Of a stretch of DNA of 24,689 bases, positions 1-6,326 are shown in pieces (position 1 is the stretch's first letter; the number at the start of each line of letters is the position of its first letter). Position numbers and translations under genes: made by a program. The DNA lies in NCBI GenBank assembly GCA_964599835.1, contig CAZRHF010000019.1:1-24689 (forward strand), in the 5' to 3' direction. A model generated the notes under the pieces. It was not told where the DNA came from, did not search any database, and saw only the letters and a program-made list of their open reading frames with translations. This stretch comes from SFWF01 sp964599835 (lineage in GTDB: Bacteria > Bacillota > Clostridia > Oscillospirales > Acutalibacteraceae).

Positions 1-261
1 AGAGATAGCGATAGCGGTAGTTCCTTCGAGTACCGAGGACATCTCTTCAAGGTCGGTACCTGCGATGGCACGCTTTAAGAGGGTGTTCTTAATAACGGTG
101 TACTCGACTCCTGCTTCGCGGAGCTCTTTACGGAGAACGGTATCGTCTGCAACGGAAGTTCCGGAGTAGTCGACGACAACGCCGGCAACAGAGTCGGAAA
201 TTTTTGCAGCGATGGCAGCAACGGCTGCCTGTTTTGCTTCGAGAACTTTTGCGTTAGGCAT
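1..261 (-). CDS. rplJ: Ribosomal protein L10 (N-terminal 87 residues, cut by window edge)
   Basis: L10 forms the base of the ribosomal stalk and carries the L7/L12 dimers. The visible N-terminus, beginning MPNAKVLEAKQAAVAAIAAK and continuing through VVVDYSGTSVADDTVLRKEL and YTVIKNTLLKRAIAGTDL, is the typical L10 23S-binding domain. The ATG at 259-261 follows a GGAGGTG ribosome binding site about 9 bases upstream. The reading frame stays open to base 1, so the C-terminal L7/L12-binding helix lies outside the window. It is downstream of rplA and preceded by its own promoter, an L10-type leader and a terminator-like hairpin, so it can be expressed separately from rplK-rplA. The identity is secure from sequence and context. 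Confidence 0.97.
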   Translation of the reverse strand, partial: MPNAKVLEAKQAAVAAIAAKISDSVAGVVVDYSGTSVADDTVLRKELREAGVEYTVIKNTLLKRAIAGTDLEEMSSVLEGTTAIAIS

Positions 262-290
262 TAAAGTTTTCACCTCCGAAAATAGTGAAT

Positions 291-325
291 TAAAAAACCT
301 GTCCTCCAAAGACGGTGAGGACAGG
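291..325 (-). terminator. Attenuator (intrinsic terminator) before rplJ
   Basis: On the minus strand a perfect 9-bp stem, CCTGTCCTC pairing with GAGGACAGG (plus-strand arms 298-306 and 317-325, 10-base loop), is followed directly by TTTTTTA. This is a textbook intrinsic terminator, but it lies about 30 bases before the rplJ start and inside its leader, so it should act as an attenuator. The loop contains GTCTTTGG, which is exactly complementary to CCAAAGAC at the start of the L10 leader. Confidence 0.85.
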
Positions 326-412
326 CAGAATAATACTTTTATAAAAAGCTATTCGCATTACCTCGGCAGGCGATTAAACTTATCGCAAAAGCGACCTGCT
401 GTCTTTGGATGC
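326..412 (-). promoter_or_regulatory. Ribosomal protein L10 leader RNA
   Basis: The transcript from the promoter at 419-447 begins near 412 and carries CCAAAGAC, then an imperfect stem whose GCAGG (plus 395-399) and CCTGC (plus 366-370) strands pair around a GCGATAAG-containing arm, followed by CGAGGTAAT. This matches the form of the widespread L10 leader, to which the L10(L12)4 complex binds to control rplJL. In Bacillus subtilis that control is transcription attenuation, and the terminator at 291-325 fits the same mechanism. The boundaries are approximate. Confidence 0.8.
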
Positions 413-418
413 TTGTGT

Positions 419-447
419 ATGATAACACAGAATTTCCGTGTTGTCAA
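419..447 (-). promoter_or_regulatory. Promoter of rplJ
   Basis: A perfect TTGACA -35 box (plus 442-447) and a TATCAT -10 box (plus 419-424) are separated by exactly 17 bases. It lies 12 bases beyond the rplA stop codon, so rplJ can be transcribed independently of the rplK-rplA unit. No terminator is visible between rplA and this promoter, so read-through is also possible. Confidence 0.87.
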
Positions 448-459
448 GAGAAATTTAAA

Positions 460-1155
460 TTAATTAGAATACTTGCCGGTGGCGACCTTAACTCCGGGTC
501 CCATGGTAGTAGCGATGGTGCAGGACTTGATGTACTGACCCTTTGCTGCTGCGGGCTTAGCCTTGGCAATAGCGTTCATAAGAGTATCGATGTTCTCTTC
601 GAGCTTTTCTTTGCCGAAGGAAACCTTACCTACGGGGCAGTGGATGATGTTGGTCTTGTCGAGACGGTACTCGATCTTACCGGCCTTTGCTTCGGTTACA
701 GCCTTAGCAACGTCGGGGGTAACGGTACCTGCCTTGGGGGTAGGCATAAGACCGCGGGGTCCGAGCACCTTACCAAGACGACCAACCATACCCATCATGT
801 CGGGGGTTGCGATCACTACGTCGAAATCGAGCCAGCCTTCGTTCTGAATCTTAGCTACGAGTTCTTCTGCACCTACATAATCAGAACCTGCGGCCTCGGC
901 TTCCTTAGCCTTGTCGCCCTTGGTAAGAACGAGGGTTCTGACGGTTTTACCGGTTCCGTTGGGGAGAACTACGGCGCCGCGGACCTGCTGGTCAGCGTGG
1001 CGGGAGTCAACACCCAGACGTACGTGGATTTCTACAGTTTCGTCGAACTTTGCGGTAGCAGACTTTACTGCAACGTCGCAAGCTTCGCCGAGTTCGTAAA
1101 GCTTACCGGTCTCGATAAGCTTTGCGCTTTCGTTATACTTTTTACCGTGTTTCAT
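460..1155 (-). CDS. rplA: 50S ribosomal protein L1
   Basis: L1 binds 23S rRNA at the E-site stalk and helps release deacylated tRNA; in many bacteria it also represses its own operon. The 231-residue product has the normal family length. It starts MKHGKKYNESAKLIE and contains EIHVRLGVDSRHADQQVRG, VVIATPDMMGMVGRLGKVLG, RGLMPTPKAGTVT and a C-terminal GPGVKV segment, all typical of L1. The frame is open further upstream, but the ATG at 1153-1155 is preceded by GGGAGGT at a good distance and matches the conserved N-terminus, so I chose it. It follows rplK after 53 bases and is the last gene before the independent rplJ promoter. Confidence 0.97.
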   Translation of the reverse strand: MKHGKKYNESAKLIETGKLYELGEACDVAVKSATAKFDETVEIHVRLGVDSRHADQQVRGAVVLPNGTGKTVRTLVLTKGDKAKEAEAAGSDYVGAEELVAKIQNEGWLDFDVVIATPDMMGMVGRLGKVLGPRGLMPTPKAGTVTPDVAKAVTEAKAGKIEYRLDKTNIIHCPVGKVSFGKEKLEENIDTLMNAIAKAKPAAAKGQYIKSCTIATTMGPGVKVATGKYSN

Positions 1156-1208
1156 TGTTTTACCTCCCAATAAGTGGTATAATCGGAAATTTCCTCCCAC
1201 GAGAGAGA

Positions 1209-1634
1209 TTAGTCGACTACTTCGATACCCATGCTGCGAGCGGTACCTGCTATCATAGACATAGCGGCTTCTACGCTTGCGGCGTTAAGGTCGGGCATTT
1301 TCTGCTCTGCAATCTTCTTAACCTGCTCACTGGTGATCTTTGCAACTTTATTCTTGTTCGGCACGCCGGAACCGCTCTCAATGCCGCAAGCCTTCTTGAT
1401 GAGAACTGCTGCAGGGGGGGTCTTGGTGATGAAGCTGAACGAGTGGTCTGCATAAACGGTAATAACTACCGGTATGATAAGACCTGCGTCATTCTTGGTG
1501 CGTTCGTTGAATTCCTTAGTGAACGCCATAATGTTGACGCCGTGCTGTCCCAGTGCAGGACCTACCGGGGGAGCCGGAGTGGCTTTTCCAGCGGGAATCT
1601 GCAGTTTAATGTAACCAATAATTTTTTGAGCCAT
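1209..1634 (-). CDS. rplK: 50S ribosomal protein L11
   Basis: L11 forms the GTPase-associated centre with L10 and is the target of thiostrepton-type antibiotics. The 141-residue protein has the standard length. Visible signatures are MAQKIIGYIKLQIPAGKATP, PPVGPALGQHGVNIMAF, the TKTPPAAVLIKKA segment and a C-terminal AMSMIAGTARSMGIEVVD. The frame extends 34 codons upstream, but these would translate a hairpin-rich spacer; the chosen ATG follows GGAGGTG at 7 bases. It sits between nusG and rplA, as in many Firmicutes. The long spacer on its 5' side carries a run of seven hairpins, listed separately. Confidence 0.97.
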   Translation of the reverse strand: MAQKIIGYIKLQIPAGKATPAPPVGPALGQHGVNIMAFTKEFNERTKNDAGLIIPVVITVYADHSFSFITKTPPAAVLIKKACGIESGSGVPNKNKVAKITSEQVKKIAEQKMPDLNAASVEAAMSMIAGTARSMGIEVVD

Positions 1635-1662
1635 TGTTTGCACCTCCATTATTCGTGGTAAC

Positions 1663-1809
1663 AGTGATTTTTCACTTGGCGGAACGGTCGTATACCCGTT
1701 CCTCCCACCGTGGTATCTTTTGGATACCGGCGGCAAACTGCCGCGTTTATAATACTCCCGATCGGGATATCGGTAGCTTTTATTGTTACCGAAAGCGGCA
1801 AAATACCGC
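1663..1809 (-). promoter_or_regulatory. Seven consecutive hairpins in the nusG-rplK spacer
   Basis: The 188-base spacer between nusG and rplK is almost filled by seven short inverted repeats: 1663-1676 (AGTGA/TCACT), 1681-1702 (GGAACGG/CCGTTCC), 1712-1728 (GGTATC/GATACC), 1730-1744 (GCGGCA/TGCCGC), 1757-1766 (CCCGATCGGG), 1770-1792 (TCGGTA/TACCGA) and 1795-1809 (a GCGG/CCGC stem). None is followed by a T-run, so they are not ordinary terminators. The spacer should be transcribed as the 5' region of rplK. Feedback control by L1 or L11, mRNA processing or a cluster of palindromic repeats are all possible. I see no promoter of good quality in it. Confidence 0.65.
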
Positions 1810-1822
1810 GTATTTACTGATG

Positions 1823-2350
1823 TTAGTCGGCCAGAGCGATCTGGTCAAGTTCGAGCTCGGCAGGGGTCTCTCTTCCGAACATCGAAATATTTACGCTGAC
1901 GCTTCCGTTTTCGAGGTCGACAGCGGTAACGGTACCCTGGAAATCCTTAAGGGGTCCGTCCACAATGTTAACAAGGTCGCCGATCTTATATCCGACCTCA
2001 ACACTGTGCTTTTCAACGCCGAGGGCTTCTACCTCTGCGTCGGTAAGGGGCACCGGCTTGGATCCGGGGCCTACAAATCCGGTTACTCCGCGAATGTTGC
2101 GCACGACATACCAGGAATCGTCGGTAACAATCATCTTAATGAGTACGTATCCGGGGAAAATTTTGCGTTCGTATTCTTTGACCTTGTCTTCCTTGATTTC
2201 GGTGACGGTCTCGGTAGGGATCTTGATGTCCATTATCAGATCCTGCATCTTACGGTTCTCAACCATAAGCGCAAGGTCGGAAGCTACCTTGTTTTCATAT
2301 CCTGAATAGGTATGAACGACATACCATCTTGCCTGACTGCTTTCTGACAT
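1823..2350 (-). CDS. nusG: Transcription termination/antitermination factor NusG
   Basis: NusG binds the RNA polymerase clamp, affects pausing and termination, and can couple transcription to the ribosome. The 175-residue protein is of normal bacterial length. The N-terminal NGN domain shows WYVVHTYSGYENKVASDL, KIFPGYVLIKM and WYVVRNIRGVTGFVG. The C-terminal KOW domain shows VNIVDGPLKDFQGTVTAVD and MFGRETPAELELDQIAL. It follows secE after 15 bases, the usual secE-nusG pairing. The ATG at 2348-2350 gives the standard N-terminus, preceded by a GGAGGG ribosome binding site. Confidence 0.97.
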   Translation of the reverse strand: MSESSQARWYVVHTYSGYENKVASDLALMVENRKMQDLIMDIKIPTETVTEIKEDKVKEYERKIFPGYVLIKMIVTDDSWYVVRNIRGVTGFVGPGSKPVPLTDAEVEALGVEKHSVEVGYKIGDLVNIVDGPLKDFQGTVTAVDLENGSVSVNISMFGRETPAELELDQIALAD

Positions 2351-2365
2351 ATCAAGCCCTCCGAG

Positions 2366-3046
2366 TTAAGCCGCGCCGGTTACGAGGCGGATAAGCCAGG
2401 ACAGACCGAAGTCGGTAAGCCAGATGAAGATACCAACCAGTACGCAAACTGCGATAACGACAAGGGTATTCTTAACAACATCGTGAGGACCGGGCCAGAC
2501 GATCTTCTTGATTTCGCTCTTGTAGTCACGAAGTGCGTGAATGATGCGACCGAAGATAGAGCGCTTGGCTTTTCCTTCGAGCACCATAATACGGTCGTCG
2601 ACAAGAAGGTGACAGATTCCGAAAACGACTGCTGCAAAAAGGGCGGCGATAACAAGCCATACGAAGAGCTCGTAGCTGATGGAAGCGGGCTCTAAGGGAC
2701 GGTGGTCGATAAAGTGACCTGCGCCTCTGAGAACGCGTACCAGCATAAAGACAGCTGCGACGAGGGCTGTACCGGGAGCCCAGTATCTCATTTTCTTAAA
2801 CTTAAAGGTAAGTCCGGAGAAAAGGAGAGAGAACAGAGCAAGGATGAAACAAAACAGGACCTGACCTGATTTGGCCAAAGCCTCCTTCATTCCTTCGACT
2901 GCGGTTCCGAAAGCGAACTGCGCGCCGATGAAGGTGTATTCATTACCGCCGAAAACGACGGTGGCGAAGGGTAAGAAGAAGAGAATAACTGCGGCTGCGG
3001 AAGAGAGCACAGCTAAAATCTGACTAATCTTATTAACTGCCTTCAT
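2366..3046 (-). CDS. secE: Preprotein translocase SecE with a four-TM N-terminal extension
   Basis: SecE is the clamp subunit of the SecYEG protein-conducting channel. The last ~65 residues (162-226) are a canonical short Gram-positive SecE: an amphipathic helix with FGRIIHALRDYKSEIKKIVW, the WPGPHDVVKNT hinge, and one membrane helix (about 191-211). Unusually, residues 1-160 precede this and contain four predicted membrane segments (about 8-33, 62-81, 90-106, 124-148), giving 226 residues instead of the usual ~60-90. The ATG follows a GGAGGAAT site, and the gene lies 11 bases after rpmG and 15 before nusG, so start, frame and operon position look genuine. The function of the extra domain is unknown to me. 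Confidence 0.9.
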   Translation of the reverse strand: MKAVNKISQILAVLSSAAAVILFFLPFATVVFGGNEYTFIGAQFAFGTAVEGMKEALAKSGQVLFCFILALFSLLFSGLTFKFKKMRYWAPGTALVAAVFMLVRVLRGAGHFIDHRPLEPASISYELFVWLVIAALFAAVVFGICHLLVDDRIMVLEGKAKRSIFGRIIHALRDYKSEIKKIVWPGPHDVVKNTLVVIAVCVLVGIFIWLTDFGLSWLIRLVTGAA

Positions 3047-3057
3047 ATTATTCCTCC

Positions 3058-3207
3058 TTATTTTGTTTCCTTGTGAACTGTGTGCTTCTTGCAGAATCTG
3101 CAGTACTTGTTCATTTCAAGTCTGTCGGGATCGTTCTTTTTGTTTTTCATAGTGTTGTAGTTGCGTTGCTTGCACTCAGTGCAGGCGAGTGTAATTTTTA
3201 CTCTCAT
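3058..3207 (-). CDS. rpmG: 50S ribosomal protein L33
   Basis: This short gene encodes 49 residues, beginning MRVKITLACTECKQRNYNT and ending CRFCKKHTVHKETK. Two CxxC pairs (CTEC and CRFC) mark the zinc-binding form of L33. The ATG at 3205-3207 is preceded by GGGAGGTGCCGTC, a strong ribosome binding site. It is the first gene of the rpmG-secE-nusG-rplK-rplA unit, immediately behind the promoter at 3355-3383 and a structured leader. This gene order is standard in Firmicutes. Confidence 0.96.
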   Translation of the reverse strand: MRVKITLACTECKQRNYNTMKNKKNDPDRLEMNKYCRFCKKHTVHKETK

Positions 3208-3348
3208 GACGGCACCTCCCGTTTTACGGAATATTTTCGGTTTCGTTCCTGTCCGAAACCTATTTAGCCTCCCTCAACGAAACGGCGTGCACACCTACCG
3301 TTTTCGCTTTGAAAAAGTTCTTTGCAAAAAAAAAGAACCTACAGAGGT
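3208..3348 (-). promoter_or_regulatory. Structured 5' leader of rpmG
   Basis: The transcript from the promoter at 3355-3383 has a leader of about 140 bases. It contains a hairpin with arms GTTCTTT and AAAGAAC (plus 3317-3323 and 3332-3338) followed by TTTTT on the minus strand, which resembles a weak, AT-rich terminator. A second hairpin GGTTTCG/CGAAACC lies at plus 3239-3245 and 3254-3260, and a smaller AACGG/CCGTT pairing lies between. No known riboswitch class is recognised. Confidence 0.45.
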
Positions 3349-3376
3349 AGAGTAATTATATCACAACCTACCTCTG
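3342..3376. promoter_or_regulatory. Inverted repeat spanning the rpmG promoter -10 box
   Basis: A perfect 9-bp inverted repeat, CAGAGGTAG (3342-3350) and CTACCTCTG (3368-3376), encloses the -10 box at 3355-3360 with 17 bases between arms. One arm sits in the promoter spacer and the other at the expected start of transcription, as expected for a repressor operator. No regulator that binds it is identified, and the arms could also be coincidental. Confidence 0.5.
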
Positions 3377-3383
3377 CGGTCAA
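3355..3383 (-). promoter_or_regulatory. Promoter of the rpmG-secE-nusG-rplK-rplA operon
   Basis: TTGACC (plus 3378-3383) and TATAAT (plus 3355-3360) are separated by 17 bases. The predicted start of transcription is near 3348. No convincing terminator stands between rlmH (stop at 3408) and this promoter, so some read-through from the murA unit is possible. Confidence 0.9.
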
Positions 3384-3407
3384 GCATTTTTTTATAACTT
3401 TTAAAAA

Positions 3408-3890
3408 TTATTTATGATAGCGTGAGCCTTCGGCAATTTTAAAGCTTCGGTAGACCTGCTCCAGAAGCATTATACGGAAGAGCTGATGAGGAAAGGTCAT
3501 TGCCGAAAAGGAAAGCTTTATATCGGCCATAGCCTTTATGCTGTCGTGCAGACCGAAGGAGCTTCCTATTATAAATATAAGCTCTCCCCTGCCGCCGTTT
3601 ATATATGTAGTGAGTTTCCTGCTGAATTCCTCGCTTGAAAACTGTTTCCCCTCGATACACATAGCGGTCACAAGGGCGCCGTCGGGTATTTTCTTCCTTA
3701 TCATTTCCGCCTCAGTCAGCAGAGCCCTTTCGATTTCGGCTTCAGAGGGGTTTTCCGGGAGTTTTACAGGCTCTAATTCGATTATTTCGGTTTTGGCGTA
3801 GGAGGAAAGCCTTTTAACGTATTCGTCGGCGGCCTCCCTGAGATATTTCTCCTTAAGTTTACCTAAAGTTATCAGTTTAAGCTTTATCAT
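3408..3890 (-). CDS. rlmH: 23S rRNA (pseudouridine1915-N3)-methyltransferase RlmH
   Basis: RlmH is a small SPOUT-class methyltransferase that methylates pseudouridine 1915 in helix 69 of 23S rRNA using S-adenosylmethionine. The 160-residue length fits. Diagnostic segments are IKLKLITLGKLKEKYLREAA at the N-terminus, the LIFIIGSSFGL cofactor-binding loop, and the C-terminal MTFPHQLFRIMLLEQVYRSF followed by a terminal YHK. The start codon overlaps the stop of the upstream metallo-hydrolase by four bases, which implies translational coupling. The YycJ-like/rlmH neighbourhood resembles that in Bacillus subtilis. Confidence 0.96.
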   Translation of the reverse strand: MIKLKLITLGKLKEKYLREAADEYVKRLSSYAKTEIIELEPVKLPENPSEAEIERALLTEAEMIRKKIPDGALVTAMCIEGKQFSSEEFSRKLTTYINGGRGELIFIIGSSFGLHDSIKAMADIKLSFSAMTFPHQLFRIMLLEQVYRSFKIAEGSRYHK

Positions 3891-4675
3891 AGAGGTATGA
3901 TCTTACCTCCCTCACGCTGTGCTATATATAATATGTAGTCACGGCCCTCTTTGGCACCCTTGTCCATAAGGGCGGCCTTTGCGGCCGAAGCAGCTTTATC
4001 GGGGGTGTTGTTTTCCTTTGAAATATGAGCCAGTACGAAACGGCAGGTGCCCTTTTCGTAGAGCTCGGCCAGCGTCTCGGCGCAGACGGCGTTTGAAAGG
4101 TGACCCTTATCGGAGGCTATACGAAGCTTAAGCTCGGCAGGATAGGGACCCATTCTCAGCATAACGGGATCGTGATTGGATTCCAGCATAACAAGGTCAC
4201 AGCCGCAAAGCTTTTCTTTGATACCGTCGGTCATGACTCCCAGGTCGGTGCAGACGGCCACCTTTATACCTCCCGAAAGCTCTGCGGTATAGCCACTGGA
4301 GCCGACACAGTCGTGACTTGTGGCAAAACGGGAAAGCTTTATGCCCTCAAGCTCAATATCCCCTTCATCAAGATAGATGCGGGGTGTCTCGTAGGTGATC
4401 GCCCCCGAAAATTCCAGGGCGTATACGGTTTCTCTTGAGGCAATAACAGGGACGGGATGATTTTTAAGTAAGACCTTAAGACCCTTTATATGGTCGTTAT
4501 GCTCGTGGGTAATGAGGACAGCCTTTACGGCATCCAAAGGGATGTCGGCATTCTCGAGAGCGGTCCTAAAGCGCTTGAAGGAGACACCGATATCGACCAC
4601 TATTCCGCCGCTTGCGTCGCCTATGTAGGTTGAATTTCCGTCACTTCCCGAAAACATTGGAAAAAACTTTGCCAT
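3887..4675 (-). CDS. YycJ/WalJ-like metallo-beta-lactamase-fold hydrolase
   Basis: The 262-residue protein is a member of the metallo-beta-lactamase fold. The metal-binding motif THEHNDH spans residues 56-62, and later ligand candidates lie in the SHDCVGSSGY and VAVCTDLGVM segments. The beginning, MAKFFPMFSGSDGNSTYIG, and the location just before rlmH match the YycJ/WalJ group, which has been linked to double-strand DNA processing and coordination of division with the WalRK cell-wall system in Firmicutes. The exact substrate cannot be read from the sequence. AAAGGAGG lies just upstream of the ATG. It follows murA after 60 bases and overlaps rlmH by four bases. Confidence 0.88.
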   Translation of the reverse strand: MAKFFPMFSGSDGNSTYIGDASGGIVVDIGVSFKRFRTALENADIPLDAVKAVLITHEHNDHIKGLKVLLKNHPVPVIASRETVYALEFSGAITYETPRIYLDEGDIELEGIKLSRFATSHDCVGSSGYTAELSGGIKVAVCTDLGVMTDGIKEKLCGCDLVMLESNHDPVMLRMGPYPAELKLRIASDKGHLSNAVCAETLAELYEKGTCRFVLAHISKENNTPDKAASAAKAALMDKGAKEGRDYILYIAQREGGKIIPL

Positions 4676-4707
4676 TTATCCGTCCTCCTTTCATATTTAT
4701 ACAGAAA

Positions 4708-4732
4708 TTGGGAGGAGATCTCCTCCTCCCAA
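4708..4732 (-). terminator. Strong hairpin after murA, weak terminator
   Basis: A perfect 10-bp stem TTGGGAGGAG/CTCCTCCCAA with a 5-base loop lies between murA and the YycJ-like gene. On the minus strand the following bases are only ATTTCTG, so termination would be partial at best. It may reduce expression of the downstream genes relative to murA or stabilise the murA mRNA end. Confidence 0.5.
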
Positions 4733-4735
4733 AAA

Positions 4736-6022
4736 TTAATTTGCTTTTAAAGAATATCCGACCTGCTCGTCCGAAATGCGCTTTATATCGGCACCGACGG
4801 CGGTAAGCTTTTCTACAACCTGTTCATATCCGCGGTCGATATATTCAATGTCGGTGATCTCAGTCTGACCCTCAGCCACAAGGCCTGCGATTATCATTGC
4901 GGCGCCTGCACGAAGGTCGTCAGCCTTGACAGGGGCGGCCTTAAGCCTTTCAACACCCGAAACGATGGCCGATTTTCCGTCGACCTGAATGTCGGCTCCC
5001 ATAAAGGTGAGCTGTTCAACGTAACGGAAACGGCTTTCCCAAACGCTTTCGGTAACGATAGAGGTACCTTCCGATATGGCAAGAAGGGTCGCAAACTGGG
5101 GTTGCATATCGGTGGGGAAGCCGGGATGCGGCATAGTTTTAACGTTACAGCGGCCGGGACGCTTGTCCATAATCACGCGGACGAACTCGTCGCCCTCTTC
5201 TACCGTAACCCCTGCCTCACGAAGCTTGGCGATAATTGACTCTAAATGCTTGGGGATGACGTTGCTGATGACCACGTCGCCTTTGGTTGCGGCGGCGGCT
5301 ACCATATAGGTGCCTGCCTCGATCTGGTCGGGGATGATGCTGTAGGTGGTTCCGTGAAGATGCTCAACACCGCGGATCTTAATGACCGAGGTGCCTGCTC
5401 CCATAATATCGGCGCCCATAGAGTTAAGGAAATTTGCGAGGTCGACGATGTGAGGTTCTCTTGCGGCGTTTTCAATAACGGTCATACCCTTGGCACGGGC
5501 GGCGGCTATCATAATATTAACAGTAGCGCCTACCGAAACCATATCAAGGTAGACCGAACCACCCGAAAGCTTTTCGGCACGGGCGACCACCATACCCGAT
5601 TCGATCGTGACCTTGGCACCGAGAGCCTCGAAGCCCTTGATGTGCTGATCGATGGGACGAAGGCCTATAGCACAGCCTCCGGGAGGAGCGACCTTTGCGT
5701 GGCGCATTCTGCCCAACAGGGCTCCTAAAAAGTAGGAAGATGCTCTCATACCCTGAGCCATTTCTTTATTTACGATATAAGAATTTGCCCCTGTGGGGTC
5801 GATTTCGAAAGAAGTTCGGGACAGAGGAGTAACGGTACAACCGAGACCGTTTAAAGCTCGAAGAATTCCGTGAACGTCGGAAATATCGGGAACGTTTTCA
5901 ATGACGCAGGGAGATTCGGCAAGCAGGACCGCAGGCAAAATGGCAACTGCGGCATTTTTGGCACCGCTGACGCAGATGCGTCCGACCAGCCTGTTTCCTC
6001 CGTTTACAACAAATTTATCCAA
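4736..6022 (-). CDS. murA: UDP-N-acetylglucosamine 1-carboxyvinyltransferase
   Basis: MurA transfers enolpyruvate from phosphoenolpyruvate to UDP-GlcNAc, the first committed step of peptidoglycan synthesis in the cytoplasm. The 428-residue protein has the usual length. Visible active-site features are SGAKNAA (Lys22, Asn23), GMRASSYFLG, and the PEP- and fosfomycin-reactive cysteine at residue 117 in APPGGCAIGLRPIDQH. The C-terminal half carries FPTDMQPQFATLLA and IDRGYEQVVEKL. The active-site cysteine suggests ordinary fosfomycin sensitivity of the enzyme. A strong promoter lies about 100 bases upstream, and the hydrolase and rlmH genes follow in the same direction. Confidence 0.97.
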   Translation of the reverse strand: MDKFVVNGGNRLVGRICVSGAKNAAVAILPAVLLAESPCVIENVPDISDVHGILRALNGLGCTVTPLSRTSFEIDPTGANSYIVNKEMAQGMRASSYFLGALLGRMRHAKVAPPGGCAIGLRPIDQHIKGFEALGAKVTIESGMVVARAEKLSGGSVYLDMVSVGATVNIMIAAARAKGMTVIENAAREPHIVDLANFLNSMGADIMGAGTSVIKIRGVEHLHGTTYSIIPDQIEAGTYMVAAAATKGDVVISNVIPKHLESIIAKLREAGVTVEEGDEFVRVIMDKRPGRCNVKTMPHPGFPTDMQPQFATLLAISEGTSIVTESVWESRFRYVEQLTFMGADIQVDGKSAIVSGVERLKAAPVKADDLRAGAAMIIAGLVAEGQTEITDIEYIDRGYEQVVEKLTAVGADIKRISDEQVGYSLKAN

Positions 6023-6122
6023 ATCGGCACTTCCCTAAGTAAGTATTTTGTGTTAGCACAATTAGTATGCCCGGGAACAAAACAAAGCAGAATACCACAA
6101 TATAGTAGATTCCACTCCTTGT

Positions 6123-6151
6123 ATTATATACTGATTTGGGCATAAAGTCAA
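6123..6151 (-). promoter_or_regulatory. Promoter of murA
   Basis: TTGACT (plus 6146-6151) and TATAAT (plus 6123-6128) are separated by 17 bases. The transcript would begin near 6116 and have a leader of about 94 bases. The rest of the 304-base divergent region between murA and the ABC transporter holds the plus-strand promoter and palindrome listed separately, plus unremarkable AT-rich sequence. Confidence 0.88.
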
Positions 6152-6257
6152 TTTAATTTTACAAAGGCTTCGAATGAGCATAAAACAACCATTACAGTAT
6201 ACTATATCGGCGGCCTTATGTCAAACAAAAAACTTTTGATTTTTTCAAATAAATTCC

Positions 6258-6285
6258 TTGCATTTTCTGTCCTTGCGTATATAAT
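6258..6285 (+). promoter_or_regulatory. Promoter of the ABC transporter gene
   Basis: TTGCAT (6258-6263) and a perfect TATAAT (6280-6285) are separated by 16 bases. The predicted start of transcription is around 6292. This excludes the in-frame ATG at 6294 as a normal start, because a transcript would have no room for a ribosome binding site. Confidence 0.8.
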
Positions 6286-6293
6286 GTAGGTGG

Positions 6294-6310
6294 ATGATAA
6301 AATTTATCAT
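6294..6310. promoter_or_regulatory. Perfect palindrome at the ABC transporter transcript start
   Basis: ATGATAAA (6294-6301) and TTTATCAT (6303-6310) form a perfect 8-bp dyad around a single A. It lies immediately downstream of the predicted transcription start, where a bound repressor would block initiation or escape. The site could also be a small mRNA hairpin. No linked regulator gene is seen next to it. Confidence 0.5.
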
Positions 6311-6326
6311 TTACGGGGTGATTTTT

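Noticed and set aside
409..1173. Plus-strand open frame of 254 codons opposite rplA
   Set aside because: It is the shadow of the rplA gene in the complementary strand; it has no ribosome binding site, and the minus-strand product is an unmistakable L1.
1634..2305. Plus-strand open frame of 223 codons opposite nusG
   Set aside because: It overlaps the whole of nusG and the hairpin spacer, and its translation resembles no known family.
3312..3338. True terminator in the rpmG leader
   Set aside because: The stem is AT-rich with a long loop and stands just behind the main promoter of an essential operon, so I treat it as a weak structure only and do not call it a terminator.
6127..6206. Inverted TATACTG/CAGTATA pair near the murA promoter
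   Set aside because: The arms are short and AT-rich and lie about 60 bases apart in an AT-rich spacer, so chance is a sufficient explanation.
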